Shown here piece by piece: positions 52,460 through 61,085 of a stretch of DNA of 64,000 nucleotides (within the stretch, counting starts at the first letter, position 1; each line of letters begins with the position of its first letter). A program made the position numbers and the translations under genes. A model generated the notes under the pieces. The model was given only the letters and a program-made list of their open reading frames with translations, did no database searches and was not told the DNA's origin. Origin of the DNA: Clostridiales bacterium (GTDB lineage Bacteria > Bacillota > Clostridia > Christensenellales > CAG-138); assembly GCA_019416935.1 (NCBI GenBank), contig DXWI01000003.1, positions 96,151 through 160,150 on the forward strand, given 5' to 3'.

Positions 52460-53341
52460 TCAGAAACTGTTTTCCACTTTTTTCTTAAACCGCATGAGAA
52501 GCCCGCAGATGATAAACGCAATGATCATGACGACCCAGGCACAGGCGGACGCATAACTGACGTTATAATACTTCAGCCCCTGATTATAGATATACATGGA
52601 CACGACCTGTGTGCTCGTACCGGGGCCGCCGAACGTAAGCGTATAAATCTGATCGAATACAAAAAATGAATCGATGATGCGGAAAATCAGAATCAGCAGC
52701 GTGGCCGGCATCGTCAGCGGAATATAGATATGCCGAATGACATGCCGCCGGGTCGCGCCATCGATCGTTGCCGCTTCGAGCAGATCATCGGAAATGGAGG
52801 TCATCGATGCGGTATACAAAAGGAAAGAGAAGGATACAAACTGCCAGATAGAAACAATAATGGTCGCCATCAGCGCAAAGTTGGGATCGCCAAGCCAGTT
52901 CGGTCCCTCGACTCCGATGCCCTTTAGCAGCAGATTGACCATTCCGGTATTCGTATCAAAAAAGATACGCCACATGTTCCCGCAGACAACGGCTGCAATC
53001 GACATGGGAATCAGCACAATCGTTCTGCAAAGCTTGATGAAGCGAGAATTCCCAATGAACAGATAGGCAAGCAGGAAGCCGATCACGATCTCAATGAAAA
53101 TCGTGCATACCATATACAGAAAGCTGATCTTACAGGCATACAAAAACTGTGGGTTTGTCATGGCCTTCGCATAATTGTTCAGCGTAAAGCCCTGCGGAAC
53201 GCTGGAGGTGGCAAGGCTCCACTCGCGGAAACTGATCACCAGCGAATACAGCAGCGGATAGAGCTGTGCGAGCGCGATAATCAGCAGCGCGGGCATTACG
53301 AGCAGCCATAACGACCTGCGGTCCTGCTTCGTTGTAAACAT
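52460..53341 (-). CDS. Carbohydrate ABC transporter permease (MalF-like)
   Basis: Start at the ATG at 53341, preceded by GGAAGGGG. 293 residues, six helices, EAA motif EAATIDGATRRHVIRHIYIP (about 200-219), typical of the first CUT1 permease. 14 bases separate it from the MalG-like gene. Confidence 0.93.
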   Translation of the reverse strand: MFTTKQDRRSLWLLVMPALLIIALAQLYPLLYSLVISFREWSLATSSVPQGFTLNNYAKAMTNPQFLYACKISFLYMVCTIFIEIVIGFLLAYLFIGNSRFIKLCRTIVLIPMSIAAVVCGNMWRIFFDTNTGMVNLLLKGIGVEGPNWLGDPNFALMATIIVSIWQFVSFSFLLYTASMTSISDDLLEAATIDGATRRHVIRHIYIPLTMPATLLILIFRIIDSFFVFDQIYTLTFGGPGTSTQVVSMYIYNQGLKYYNVSYASACAWVVMIIAFIICGLLMRFKKKVENSF

Positions 53342-53440
53342 AGGTATAACCCCTTCCTGGAAGGTTGGCCGGGAATGGCTGCACAGTGCCATTCCCGACA
53401 AATGGTTGCTCTACGATCGGCGATACTCCGCGATCGTTGT

Positions 53441-54778
53441 TCAGTGCTGGATAAACCGGGCGTCGCGCTGCGCAAGCTCCATGACCTGCGGCGTGACGGT
53501 GAGCGCGCCGAGATTCTGGTTGATCTGCTCGGCTGCCTGCTGCGGCGTGATGGTGCCGACCAGCGCATCTCCGACGATACGGCAGATGATGTCCTGTCCC
53601 TCGCCGCTCATGGGGAAGTCAAACGCGTTTGCAATGTTGACCATATGCCCGTCAAATGCGCCCTCGCCGAACATTGCCTTGACTTCCGTGCTCTCATAGG
53701 TTGAGCTGTAGATGGGTGCTACGCCGTGATCGAGGAACATCTGCAGGGATTTCTCTTCGCTTGCGAACGTGGAAACCCATTTCCAAGCGGTCTCCTGATC
53801 CTCTACCGCCTTGGGAATGAACATGTTCCAGCAGCTCAGGAACGGAACGCCGCCGTCCGTCGGATACGCCGCAATGGCCCACTTCCCGGCAATGGCAGAC
53901 TTCGATTCATCATTACAGGCCGGATAGACAAAGCTCGGCCAGGTTTCCGTCACCGCCGCATTGCCCTGCAGGAACATGGCATTGGCCTGATCGATGCTCA
54001 GCGAGGTCAGATTGTTCGGGCCATAGCTATAGGTTTTGAGGATATCCTCGATGACCTTGGCCGCCTTTTCGATCTCGATCTCATAGTTGCCGTCCTTGTT
54101 GATGTAGTAACCGCCGTATCTGGCGAGGAAAAGGTTGCCGACCTGCTCGGGCGCACCGCCCGCAAACGTGTAGGGAACGATTCCCTCCGGCAGTTTTTCG
54201 CTCAGCTGCTGCAAGCAGTCATAGAATTCGGCCCAGGTGGTGGGAACGGCAATGTCATACTGCTCAAACAGATCCTTACGGTACATAATGCCGTAAGCGT
54301 CCAGGCTGTACGGAATACCGATAACCTCTCCCTCAAAGCGGTTGGTCTTGTCCATCAGACCCGGAATCAGGCCCTCACCGAAGCCATCGCGCTCAATAAA
54401 TGCCGTCAACGGCTGCATGTGCGAGAAAATATCAACAAGATATGCGCCGCCGGACATAACGGAATACTGGTTGTTACCGGAGACGATGTCCGTCACGTTG
54501 TTTTGACGCAGAACATCCCACGGGAAGGCGACCACCTCGACCTCCACCCCAGTCTCCGCTTCAAAATCCAGAGCGAGCGCTTCCGCCGCAGCGTCGTTGA
54601 TGCCGGATTCCATATAGGTTACGATAATCTTTTCCGTAGCCGTTTGGCCATCGGCACCGGCGGCAGTGGGCTGCGTCGCATCGTTGTTGTCCGTGCTGTT
54701 GGAAGAGGAGGGTGCAGCGCAGGCACCAAATACCATCAGCAGACAGAGCACCAGAATAAGCAATGGGTGACGTTTCAT
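53441..54778 (-). CDS. Carbohydrate-binding lipoprotein of the ABC transporter
   Basis: 445 residues. Signal peptide with lipobox VFGAC (Cys 20), an Asn/Ser/Thr-rich linker and a CUT1-type solute-binding fold (IIVTYMESGIND, VVAFPWDVLRQNNVTD, IGIPYSLDAYGIMYRKDLFEQY, LQMFLDHGVAPIY). Captures the sugar outside the cell. First gene of the transport operon; RBS AAAGGAGGAACAGAA. Confidence 0.93.
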   Translation of the reverse strand: MKRHPLLILVLCLLMVFGACAAPSSSNSTDNNDATQPTAAGADGQTATEKIIVTYMESGINDAAAEALALDFEAETGVEVEVVAFPWDVLRQNNVTDIVSGNNQYSVMSGGAYLVDIFSHMQPLTAFIERDGFGEGLIPGLMDKTNRFEGEVIGIPYSLDAYGIMYRKDLFEQYDIAVPTTWAEFYDCLQQLSEKLPEGIVPYTFAGGAPEQVGNLFLARYGGYYINKDGNYEIEIEKAAKVIEDILKTYSYGPNNLTSLSIDQANAMFLQGNAAVTETWPSFVYPACNDESKSAIAGKWAIAAYPTDGGVPFLSCWNMFIPKAVEDQETAWKWVSTFASEEKSLQMFLDHGVAPIYSSTYESTEVKAMFGEGAFDGHMVNIANAFDFPMSGEGQDIICRIVGDALVGTITPQQAAEQINQNLGALTVTPQVMELAQRDARFIQH

Positions 54779-54890
54779 TTCTGTTCCTCCTTTATGAAGT
54801 TGATTGTCCTTTCGGCAGACAGTCTGCCGGCAACGTTTTGTCCGGTTTTTACAAGGCCGGACAAATTGTTAAAAATTGTTATAGTAAAGG

Positions 54891-54907
54891 TTTACTCGAT
54901 GAGTAAA
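54891..54907. promoter_or_regulatory. LacI-type operator upstream of the sugar ABC operon
   Basis: The 17-base palindrome TTTACTC-GAT-GAGTAAA lies 113-129 bases upstream of the lipoprotein start. The half-site GAGTAAA occurs again at 56087-56093, 24-30 bases upstream of the LacI gene's own start, so the regulator probably binds both places. Confidence 0.7.
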
Positions 54908-55004
54908 AATTACCCCCTTGATAGAAGTCCGGTTTCTCGTTTTCAATACAAAACGGATTCGCTACCGCCGGAGTTGGCGGCGCGCACAAGGGAGAATGTA
55001 GCGG

Positions 55005-56063
55005 TCAGCGTGTGGAAACAACGCGCTTTTTCACGGATTCCCGTTCAACAAGAGATGGTTTAATGACCAGGCTTGAGTACACACCCGTTTCCTGCTCGAT
55101 GCCGTCAACCAGCACCTTGGTCGCCAGCCGGCCGGCCTCCACGGCATGCTGCGCAATCGTGGTCAGCGGCGGATTGATCATGCAGGAGGTGCTGATGTTG
55201 TCCAGTCCAATGACCGAACAGTCATCCGGAACAGAAATGCCTTTGCTCGACAGCTCACTGATAATTCCAAATGCAATCATATCGTCAATGGAAATGATCG
55301 CCGTTGCTGGGCAGCCGGCGTCGAGATACTGGCGGGCGAGCAGTCTGCCTGTTTCAAATTCATCCTGATAGTTGCCGTATTCCTGTTCGACTTCACGCAC
55401 AAAGATTCGATCCGGATGCAGCGTGAGTCCGTGCTCCTGCATGGTCGAAACAATGCCGTCGTGAACAGCCTGATGGCTCTTTCTCTGCAGCGGGAGCGTA
55501 AGGAACGCAATATCTCGGTGTCCCTGATGCAAAAGATATTCGGCGGCAAGCGCTCCCGCGCCGAAAAAGTCAAAGGAAATGCTGTTACAGGCGGTCTCCG
55601 CGGCAAACTGTCCGAGCGCGATCACATTGGTCTGGCGCTGTACATTCAGCAAGAACGAACCGTCCTGGCTGATTGTTCGGATGATAATACCTGCAACACG
55701 TCTTTGCAAAAGCTGCTCGATCAACTTCAACTCGCGCTGCAAATCGTTATGGCTGCTGCAAAAGATCGGGTTGTAGCCGCGGTGGTAGCACTCGGCCTCA
55801 ATGCTGGAAACGAGTTCCGAATAAAAAGGATTGGAAAACGACGGTATGATGACGCCAATATCGGTGCTTTTCCCGTTGCGCAGCATGCGGCCGAAAATAT
55901 TCGGAGAATAGTTGTAGGCCTGTGCTGTTTCCAGGACGCGCTTACGAAGCTCCGGACGAACGGGATAGTCCACATCGTTCAAAACGCGGGAAACGGTCGC
56001 CGTTGAGACGCCCGCTGCTTTTGCAATATCGATAATTGTGGTGCCATGCGCTTTTTTAGCCAT
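55005..56063 (-). CDS. LacI-family transcriptional regulator
   Basis: Start at the ATG at 56063 (GGAGATCC 8 bases upstream). 352 residues: LacI HTH (TTIIDIAKAAGVSTATVSRVLND, about 7-29), hinge region PNIFGRMLRNGKST, and a periplasmic-binding-protein-like ligand domain. It is transcribed towards the sugar ABC operon from its own promoter and likely represses it until the sugar is present. Confidence 0.93.
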   Translation of the reverse strand: MAKKAHGTTIIDIAKAAGVSTATVSRVLNDVDYPVRPELRKRVLETAQAYNYSPNIFGRMLRNGKSTDIGVIIPSFSNPFYSELVSSIEAECYHRGYNPIFCSSHNDLQRELKLIEQLLQRRVAGIIIRTISQDGSFLLNVQRQTNVIALGQFAAETACNSISFDFFGAGALAAEYLLHQGHRDIAFLTLPLQRKSHQAVHDGIVSTMQEHGLTLHPDRIFVREVEQEYGNYQDEFETGRLLARQYLDAGCPATAIISIDDMIAFGIISELSSKGISVPDDCSVIGLDNISTSCMINPPLTTIAQHAVEAGRLATKVLVDGIEQETGVYSSLVIKPSLVERESVKKRVVSTR

Positions 56064-56410
56064 GAATAGGATCTCCAAACGATGTTGAGTAAACGAATAC
56101 TATTTCTTTTGTTCCAAATTACCACAGCCGTACTCAAAAATCAAGTGAGATTTTCATGTTTTCGTGCAATTTCAACGGAATAAGCACAGAAATCGATTTG
56201 TTTATCCATTTTCACTCCATTCATTTTTAGAAAACGATTACATTCCGATTGCGCATCGAACATCCATACGACGCCCTCAGCGGCCAAAAGGATATGGAAA
56301 AGTCCCCTTTTGAGGGGACTTTATTGTAGCCCGGCGCAGTGGAACATCGCCCTACGGGGCGCCGAATTGCCGGGGCGCGCCCGCATGCATCGAATGGTTC
56401 CGATTTCGGT
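56064..56410. other. Intergenic region upstream of LacI, with a terminator for RsgI
   Basis: No gene. The LacI promoter and half-site GAGTAAA (56087-56093) lie near the left end; the right part holds the terminator listed separately. The rest is AT-rich and unremarkable. Confidence 0.5.
56299..56322 (-). terminator. Rho-independent terminator of the sigma/RsgI operon
   Basis: Stem AAAGTCCCC (56299-56307) with GGGGACTTT (56314-56322). In the minus direction the arm ends in a T run. It has the same AAAGTCCC core as the terminators at 23257 and 59498. Confidence 0.75.
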
Positions 56411-57169
56411 TCAGCCCCGGCCTCCATCGTAACGCCCTTCTTCACGGTCTCCGTCGTTACCCTGTCCGTGCGCAGCATGTCCGTCCGGAACGTTATCGGG
56501 CGCACCGGATAGTTCCGCAATCCAATTCCGGATCTGCCGCATGGTGAGTCCACGGATATGGTCCACCGTAATCACTTCGTCGAGTGCGTGCAATGTGAGA
56601 AACGCACGGTATTTTCCAAAGGACAGCCCCACCGCATGCGCGGCAGCTGCCTCGTCCCGATTCCCGCTCTGGCACTCCACTTTGGGCGACGCCGCATAAT
56701 CACATGACGCAATGCATGCGCGCATCTCCTCGCTCTTTGCATCCGTGCTGCCGATCACCGTGATGGAAACGAGCGCGTCACCGGCGAGGTACCGATGCAT
56801 GGCGTCGCTGGTGAACAGCGTGTCGAGCGCCTCGGCATAGGACAGATTTTTCAGTTTCACGGCTGCGGCGAGCGCCTCCCCGTCCTCATGATATCCGGTT
56901 ACGGACACCACGCGGTCAAAGCGGTTGACACCGAGTTCGATGGACGGATTGACATCCACACTGATCGCGGATACCGGCATTTCATACAGCCGCCATCCGC
57001 CAAGGCCCAAGAGCAGCGCAGCGATGCAGGCGCACGCAGCCAGTCGCCGCACATACGCTGGGTTCGGGCGCAGGCGCTGCATCCGCTTTTCAAGATACGC
57101 CTTTGTGCGCTGCTTGAGCGTGTCCTGTGCGCGAACGTCTGCAAAGGCTTGTTTGATCCTGTTATTCAA
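56411..57169 (-). CDS. RsgI-type anti-sigma factor
   Basis: 252 residues from a TTG at 57169 that overlaps the sigma stop. The N-terminal cytoplasmic part (about 42 residues) is basic and should bind the sigma factor; a single membrane helix lies at about 43-62. The outer domain starts with the RsgI signature SVDVNPSIELGVNRFDRVVSV (about 70-90). The C-terminus is polar and ends in a Gly/Asp/Arg-rich tail with no carbohydrate-binding domain. It holds the co-encoded ECF sigma factor inactive until an outside signal is sensed. Confidence 0.88.
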   Translation of the reverse strand: MNNRIKQAFADVRAQDTLKQRTKAYLEKRMQRLRPNPAYVRRLAACACIAALLLGLGGWRLYEMPVSAISVDVNPSIELGVNRFDRVVSVTGYHEDGEALAAAVKLKNLSYAEALDTLFTSDAMHRYLAGDALVSITVIGSTDAKSEEMRACIASCDYAASPKVECQSGNRDEAAAAHAVGLSFGKYRAFLTLHALDEVITVDHIRGLTMRQIRNWIAELSGAPDNVPDGHAAHGQGNDGDREEGRYDGGRG

Positions 57170-57645
57170 AGCGCATCCTCCCCCAATTCCTGACGCAAAA
57201 GAGTCCTCGCCCGCGAAAGAAGCGTATACACCGTGTTTGCGTTTTTGCCGAGCAGCCTTCCGATTTCCACCGCAGAATAGCCTTCGTAGTAGTGCAGATA
57301 TACCATATCCCTATATTTGGGCGGCAGGGAAAGCACCGCGCAGAGGACCTCGCGGTGCTCTGCCTTGTCAACGGCCGCCTGTTCCAGCACGGCATCGATG
57401 CTCGTTGTACGGCTGCGAAAAACGTTCTTCAAAAGGTCTTTGCATGCGTTGATCGTGATGCGGATGAGCAACGCCTTCTCGTGCTCCGCGCTCTCGAATG
57501 CAGCGGAACGGAGGACATATTTCAGGAACACCGTCTGAAAGATATCCTCCGTGTCGGACTCGTTTTCAAATGCACCATACAAATCCGCCGGACGGTGTCC
57601 GCGTACAACTCGATGGCCCGGTTCGCTTCCGCCTCGCTTCGCATA
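57166..57645 (-). pseudogene. ECF sigma factor partnered with RsgI, split by one missing base
   Basis: The natural start is the ATG at 57645 (AGGAAGGAT upstream), giving MRSEAEANRAIELYADTVRRI (region 2.1). After MVHLK the frame is lost at an AAAA run (plus-strand TTTT 57563-57566); adding one A lets it continue NESDTEDIFQTVFLKYVL (region 2.2-2.3) and on through region 4 (LPPKYRDMVYLHYYEGYSAVEIGRLL) to 57166. The whole protein would be about 160 residues. A later in-frame ATG leaves a 138-residue piece without region 2.1. A sigma of this type activates its own operon, including the secreted protein upstream. Confidence 0.8.
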
Positions 57646-57663
57646 CGAACGATCCTTCCTGCG

Positions 57664-58023
57664 TTACCTGTTCCCGCCGCACCGTCTCCCCGCGCGCCTG
57701 CCCGTCCCGTCCTGCGGGCGAATGCCGCCGTTTGGACAGTTGTCGCATATCCCGTCGCCGTTTGCGTCGGCAAACGCCGCACCGCAGCCTGCGCCGTTTC
57801 TCCCCGCGCGCCTGCCCGTCCCGTCCTGCGGGCGAATGCCGCCGTTTGGACAGTTGTCGCATATCCCGTCGCCGTTTGCGTCGGCAAACGCCGCACCGCA
57901 GATACCGCGATCATCTGCATCCGCTGCGTTCCGGCCGCGGGTTTCGTCTGCCGCCAACGCGCTCGTCATACCGATGGACAAGGCCAGCATGGCCGCAAGC
58001 AATGTAATTGTCTTCTTTTTCAT
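57664..58023 (-). CDS. Secreted EF-hand-like repeat protein
   Basis: 119 residues. A clear signal peptide ends at Ala-Leu-Ala (about 24). The mature part is two copies of a 38-residue module CGAAFADANGDGICDNC-PNGGIRPQDGTGRRAGR, in which D-x-N-x-D-G resembles a calcium-binding loop and C..C may form a disulphide. Gly/Arg-rich tail. RBS GGAGG 6 bases before the ATG. It ends 18 bases before the sigma gene, so it heads the RsgI operon and may be the sensed or regulated product. Confidence 0.75.
   Translation of the reverse strand: MKKKTITLLAAMLALSIGMTSALAADETRGRNAADADDRGICGAAFADANGDGICDNCPNGGIRPQDGTGRRAGRNGAGCGAAFADANGDGICDNCPNGGIRPQDGTGRRAGRRCGGNR
57685..57900. repeat. 114-bp tandem duplication in the EF-hand protein gene
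   Basis: Two direct copies start at 57685 and 57799, 114 bases apart. At least 102 bases (57685-57786 and 57799-57900) are identical, so the duplication is very recent or kept uniform by recombination. Each unit is 38 codons, so the frame is kept. Confidence 0.9.
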
Positions 58024-58137
58024 ATAGAACCTCCGTGATTGTTGGCCGTCGTGAACGGCTTCTCCCCCAATACGATTGATAACAGCAAATCCCTTCGGTC
58101 CGCAAACAATATGGTTGAATGGAAGCGCCGTGTGCCC

Positions 58138-58521
58138 TCACGGTCGGTTTCTAGCGCTCCGTCCCGCTCTGCACGCCCGCATTTTGGCTTGCATCCGTTT
58201 TCTGAGCAGCGCCTCTTTGTTGGGAACGTCCGTTCTTTGCAAAAATGCGGCCCACTTCATATCAGCTTTATCGCCATTGCTCCCCCAGTATTTCAGCCGG
58301 TCATAACACCATGCGCATTCGCTGGCGGCAAGGGCGTCCGCATTATCCGGCCTTTCGTCATAGATAAGCGCCGTCAATCCATAAAAAACCAAGCCCAGCG
58401 CATGCGTTTCGACATGTATCGTCGCCGCCGCATGGCCGATCGCTCTGGCCGCCGCCTGTGCTGCGGGATGCCCCTCGGCCTCCGTTGCAGCATGGTGCGC
58501 GGCATGGATGGCCAAGCCGCG
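58138..58521 (-). pseudogene. Immunity-protein-like gene, 5' end missing
   Basis: About 127 codons from RGLAIHAAHHAATEAEGHPAAQAA to the stop at 58138. The His/Ala-rich stretch ending in AAARAIGHAAATIHVETHALG matches the Imm5-like putative immunity family, and ECAWCYDRLKYWG is the usual tail. Family members are about 170-190 residues, so roughly the first 60 are missing. The frame stays open upstream to 58659, but that part is antisense to the integrase. Cut at the same point as the integrase N-terminus. Confidence 0.65.
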
Positions 58522-59419
58522 AATTGGAAACATCCGGCTTGAAAGCCTGAACACAGCCGCCATACAGGGCGCGTACAACGATATTTTGTCAACCGAGCAT
58601 ATGGCGGCAAAGTACACAGAAAAGAACGGTGTGCGCGTTCTGGTAAAGCCTGCGCGCACCTATTCCCCGAAGTATGTGCGGAACGTTCATGCGGTGGTGT
58701 CTCTTGCATTGGAGCAGGCGCGCCGCGAGGGATTGATCGCGCGCAATCCCGCACATGATGTGAAGCTGCCGAGCGCGAAAGAGAAGGAATACACCATTCC
58801 GGAACCGGAGCAGCTGCAAGCCTTGCTTACAGAGTTGCGCGGCGCGGAGTGCTATCTTGCCATTCTGACATGTGCGCTGCTCGCCTGTCGGCGCGGTGAA
58901 GCACTCGGTCTGTATTGGTCGGACATTGACTTTGATGGCGGCACGGTGGAGTTTAAGCGCGCGCTGATTATAAACGGCCTGACTCGATCGGTAGAAGTTG
59001 GCGAATTAAAGACCAAGAACGCGCGCCGCGTGCTGCCGCTGCCCGAAGCGTTGCGCCATGCGCTGCTCGATCTGAAAGCGCGAAAGGAAATGGAAGCCCG
59101 TGCAGCCGGTGCGCATGTGGTGCAATCGCCCCTCGTGTTCACAACGGTACAGGGAAAGCCATTTCGGCCTGAAAGCATATCGCAAGCGTTCAAGCGTGCT
59201 GCGGCGCGTGTCGGCCTTCCGGATATGCGGCTACACGATCTGCGCCATACGGGGATCACCTATATGCTGATGGAGGGCGCAGACCCGAAAACCGTTTCCG
59301 GGTTTGTCGGCCACGCAACGGCGCAATTCACGCTGAATCAATACGCGCATGCGATGGAGCAGGCAAAGAAAAAAGCGGGTGCAATCCTTGAAAACAAGGT
59401 GCTTTTACCGCTCCAATAA
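58508..59419 (+). pseudogene. Tyrosine integrase, N-terminal part missing
   Basis: 303 residues from an ATG at 58508, but the integrase sequence begins only at PRIGNIRLESLNTAAIQ. The core is complete: Arg in ALLACRRGEALGLYWSDID, HDLRHTGITYML (His and Arg) and the HATAQFTLNQYAHAM end with the catalytic Tyr. The arm-binding N-terminal domain (about 60-90 residues) is absent and no RBS precedes the ATG. It belongs to the family used by integrative elements and phages. Probably non-functional, or a remnant at an element border. Confidence 0.75.
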
Positions 59420-59482
59420 CAAGGTTTTGAAACGAAATGTGCCCGATTTGTGCCCTTTTTGGTTTTTCTCTGTTTTCGCCGC

Positions 59483-59507
59483 GCTGCCGGATATAAGAAA
59501 AAGTCCC
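59483..59507 (+). repeat. 25-base sequence repeated exactly at 23242-23266
   Basis: See the partner entry. It lies 64 bases after the integrase stop, where attachment sites are commonly found, and runs into a terminator stem. Confidence 0.85.
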
Positions 59508-59525
59508 CCAATTTAGGGACTTTTT
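59498..59525. terminator. Terminator after the integrase
   Basis: AAAAAGTCCC (59498-59507) pairs with GGGACTTTTT (59516-59525), 8-base loop. The arms carry A and T runs on both sides. Confidence 0.9.
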
Positions 59526-59590
59526 GGTGTATAAGTGCACCCAAAAGGTACAAAAACAAGGTAAGAGAAGCAAAAAGTACACCCAAAAAG

Positions 59591-59624
59591 CCCTCGGCTG
59601 CCGGTGGTGTTCCGGTGCCGAGGG
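59591..59624 (-). terminator. Terminator of the serine recombinase remnant
   Basis: CCCTCGGC (59591-59598) pairs with GCCGAGGG (59617-59624). In the minus direction it is followed by a TTTTT run. Confidence 0.75.
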
Positions 59625-59629
59625 TTCTC

Positions 59630-60223
59630 TTACTTTATGTATTCCTGTTCGATTGTCACTCCGCATTTGCAGTGTATCTCTATGCCTGTGGCTTTGACGA
59701 TGATGTTATCTACCAGTGATTTCATCAGCATGGCATCATCCGCGTTTCCTATCGTTTCGCTGGATATGCTTTCCTTGATGTTTTCAAGCCACATCTTCAC
59801 TTCGGTGTACTTTATCGCTGTGTCCTGCATCTGCTTTTGCTCAGCTTCGAGAGCTTCCATTGTCTCTTTGATTTCGCTGATCTTGATATCGTATTCTGCT
59901 TCGGTTAGCTTGCCGGCTGCCTTTGTCTTATGCAGTGCCAGTGCTTTTTCCTGCACTTCGATTATCTGCTGTTCTATGGCTTCCAGCTTTTCTTTGTTGT
60001 CCGGTTCGAGCACCAGCTTTGTGCTTTCTTCCACTGTGCGATATATCTCGTCGCTGTTCTCGGTTATCTTTCGTATCGCTGCAGTGTAGGTTTTTTCGAG
60101 TACGTCCTCACGCACGTGGTGGCTGGATTGGCAGGCTTCACGTCCTTGCGTTATCCTTGTTGTGCAACCCCACTTGATTTCCCGATAATTCGCGCGTGAC
60201 TCCCTGCCCGTTGTTAGCGGCAA
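59630..60223 (-). pseudogene. Large serine recombinase, C-terminal fragment
   Basis: About 190 codons. The fragment begins inside the zinc-ribbon of a resolvase/recombinase of the large serine family (WGCTTRITQGREACQSSHHVREDVLE), followed by a long coiled-coil (ENSDEIYRTVEE ... EAEQKQMQDTAIKYTEV) and the short beta-tail IVKATGIEIHCKCGVTI. The catalytic and recombinase domains are missing; the frame ends at the left edge of the IS21 element. The missing N-terminal part does not lie on the far side of the IS, so more than a simple insertion has occurred. Confidence 0.8.
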
Positions 60224-60404
60224 ACTTTTAGAGATCGCGATGCCCCTACCGGGTGCATATAATTATTAGTTTTTATCATTTTTGGTGATACTTTTTGATA
60301 ATTATTTTTCAACCCCGGAAAGGTTTTTTCTATATGATCCGGATTTTATTCCGGTGTTTTTCAAGTTTAATTTTTGACCAACGGACACGTTGGAACTTTT
60401 TTCG

Positions 60405-61085
60405 TTAAGTCATTCGGATAAGCTGACTTGTGTTCATGAGCTTTTCTGTAAGTGTCTGCATCAGGTGATGATCCTCTGCCACCTGCGTCCAATCGGATAG
60501 CTCTCGGTTTGTTATGAATACCATGCTTCGTTCTTCTTTCAAGAAATTAACTGAACGATAGAACAGTGGCAAATCATCCGGCGAAATCGTAACGTACATG
60601 ATCTCATCAATGATGATCAGTCCGCAGCTTAACATATATCTGAACTTACGATGGAACTTATCGATATGATCTTTGTGACGGATGATTTCGAGAAACGTGT
60701 CAATGTCTGCATAGAACACTCTTTCACCATTTTTCAGTGCCATTTCTGCTAAGTGTACTGCCAACGAGGTTTTGCCTGTATCGCATTTGCCGATGATGAT
60801 AAGGTCTTCTGCATTTTCTATCCAATCCAGCTTTTCCAGTTGTTCGATCTGCCATGCGATTCCCTTATTTAGCTTATCGATGGAAAATATGCGATGCGGT
60901 AGCTGACTCGCTTGCCTACGCTTTATCAGAGCTACATTTTCTACTGTTTCTAATTCACTTCTTAATACATTCAGAAGATAGTCTGTGTTTGACAGGGTTT
61001 CGTTATTCAAATCGACCTTACCGTTAGCAATGTTCAGCAAACCAAGCTTTCGGGCTATCTGCTGTATCTCAGAAATACTTGCCAT
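60405..61085 (-). CDS. istB: IS21 helper ATPase IstB
   Basis: Start at the ATG at 61085 (TTAGGAGGGAGCAAG), overlapping istA by 17 bases. 226 residues, DnaC/IstB-like AAA+ ATPase. Walker A is IIGKCDTGKTSLAVH, Walker B is CGLIIIDEIMYV. It loads and controls the IstA transposase at the target. Usual length is about 240-250; the C-terminus may be slightly short. Confidence 0.9.
   Translation of the reverse strand: MASISEIQQIARKLGLLNIANGKVDLNNETLSNTDYLLNVLRSELETVENVALIKRRQASQLPHRIFSIDKLNKGIAWQIEQLEKLDWIENAEDLIIIGKCDTGKTSLAVHLAEMALKNGERVFYADIDTFLEIIRHKDHIDKFHRKFRYMLSCGLIIIDEIMYVTISPDDLPLFYRSVNFLKEERSMVFITNRELSDWTQVAEDHHLMQTLTEKLMNTSQLIRMT

Noticed and set aside
23242..59507. A single 36-kb integrative element bounded by the 25-base direct repeats
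   Set aside because: The interval holds tRNA-Met, proC, ychF, gltX and glnS, which are core genes; only its ends are accessory.
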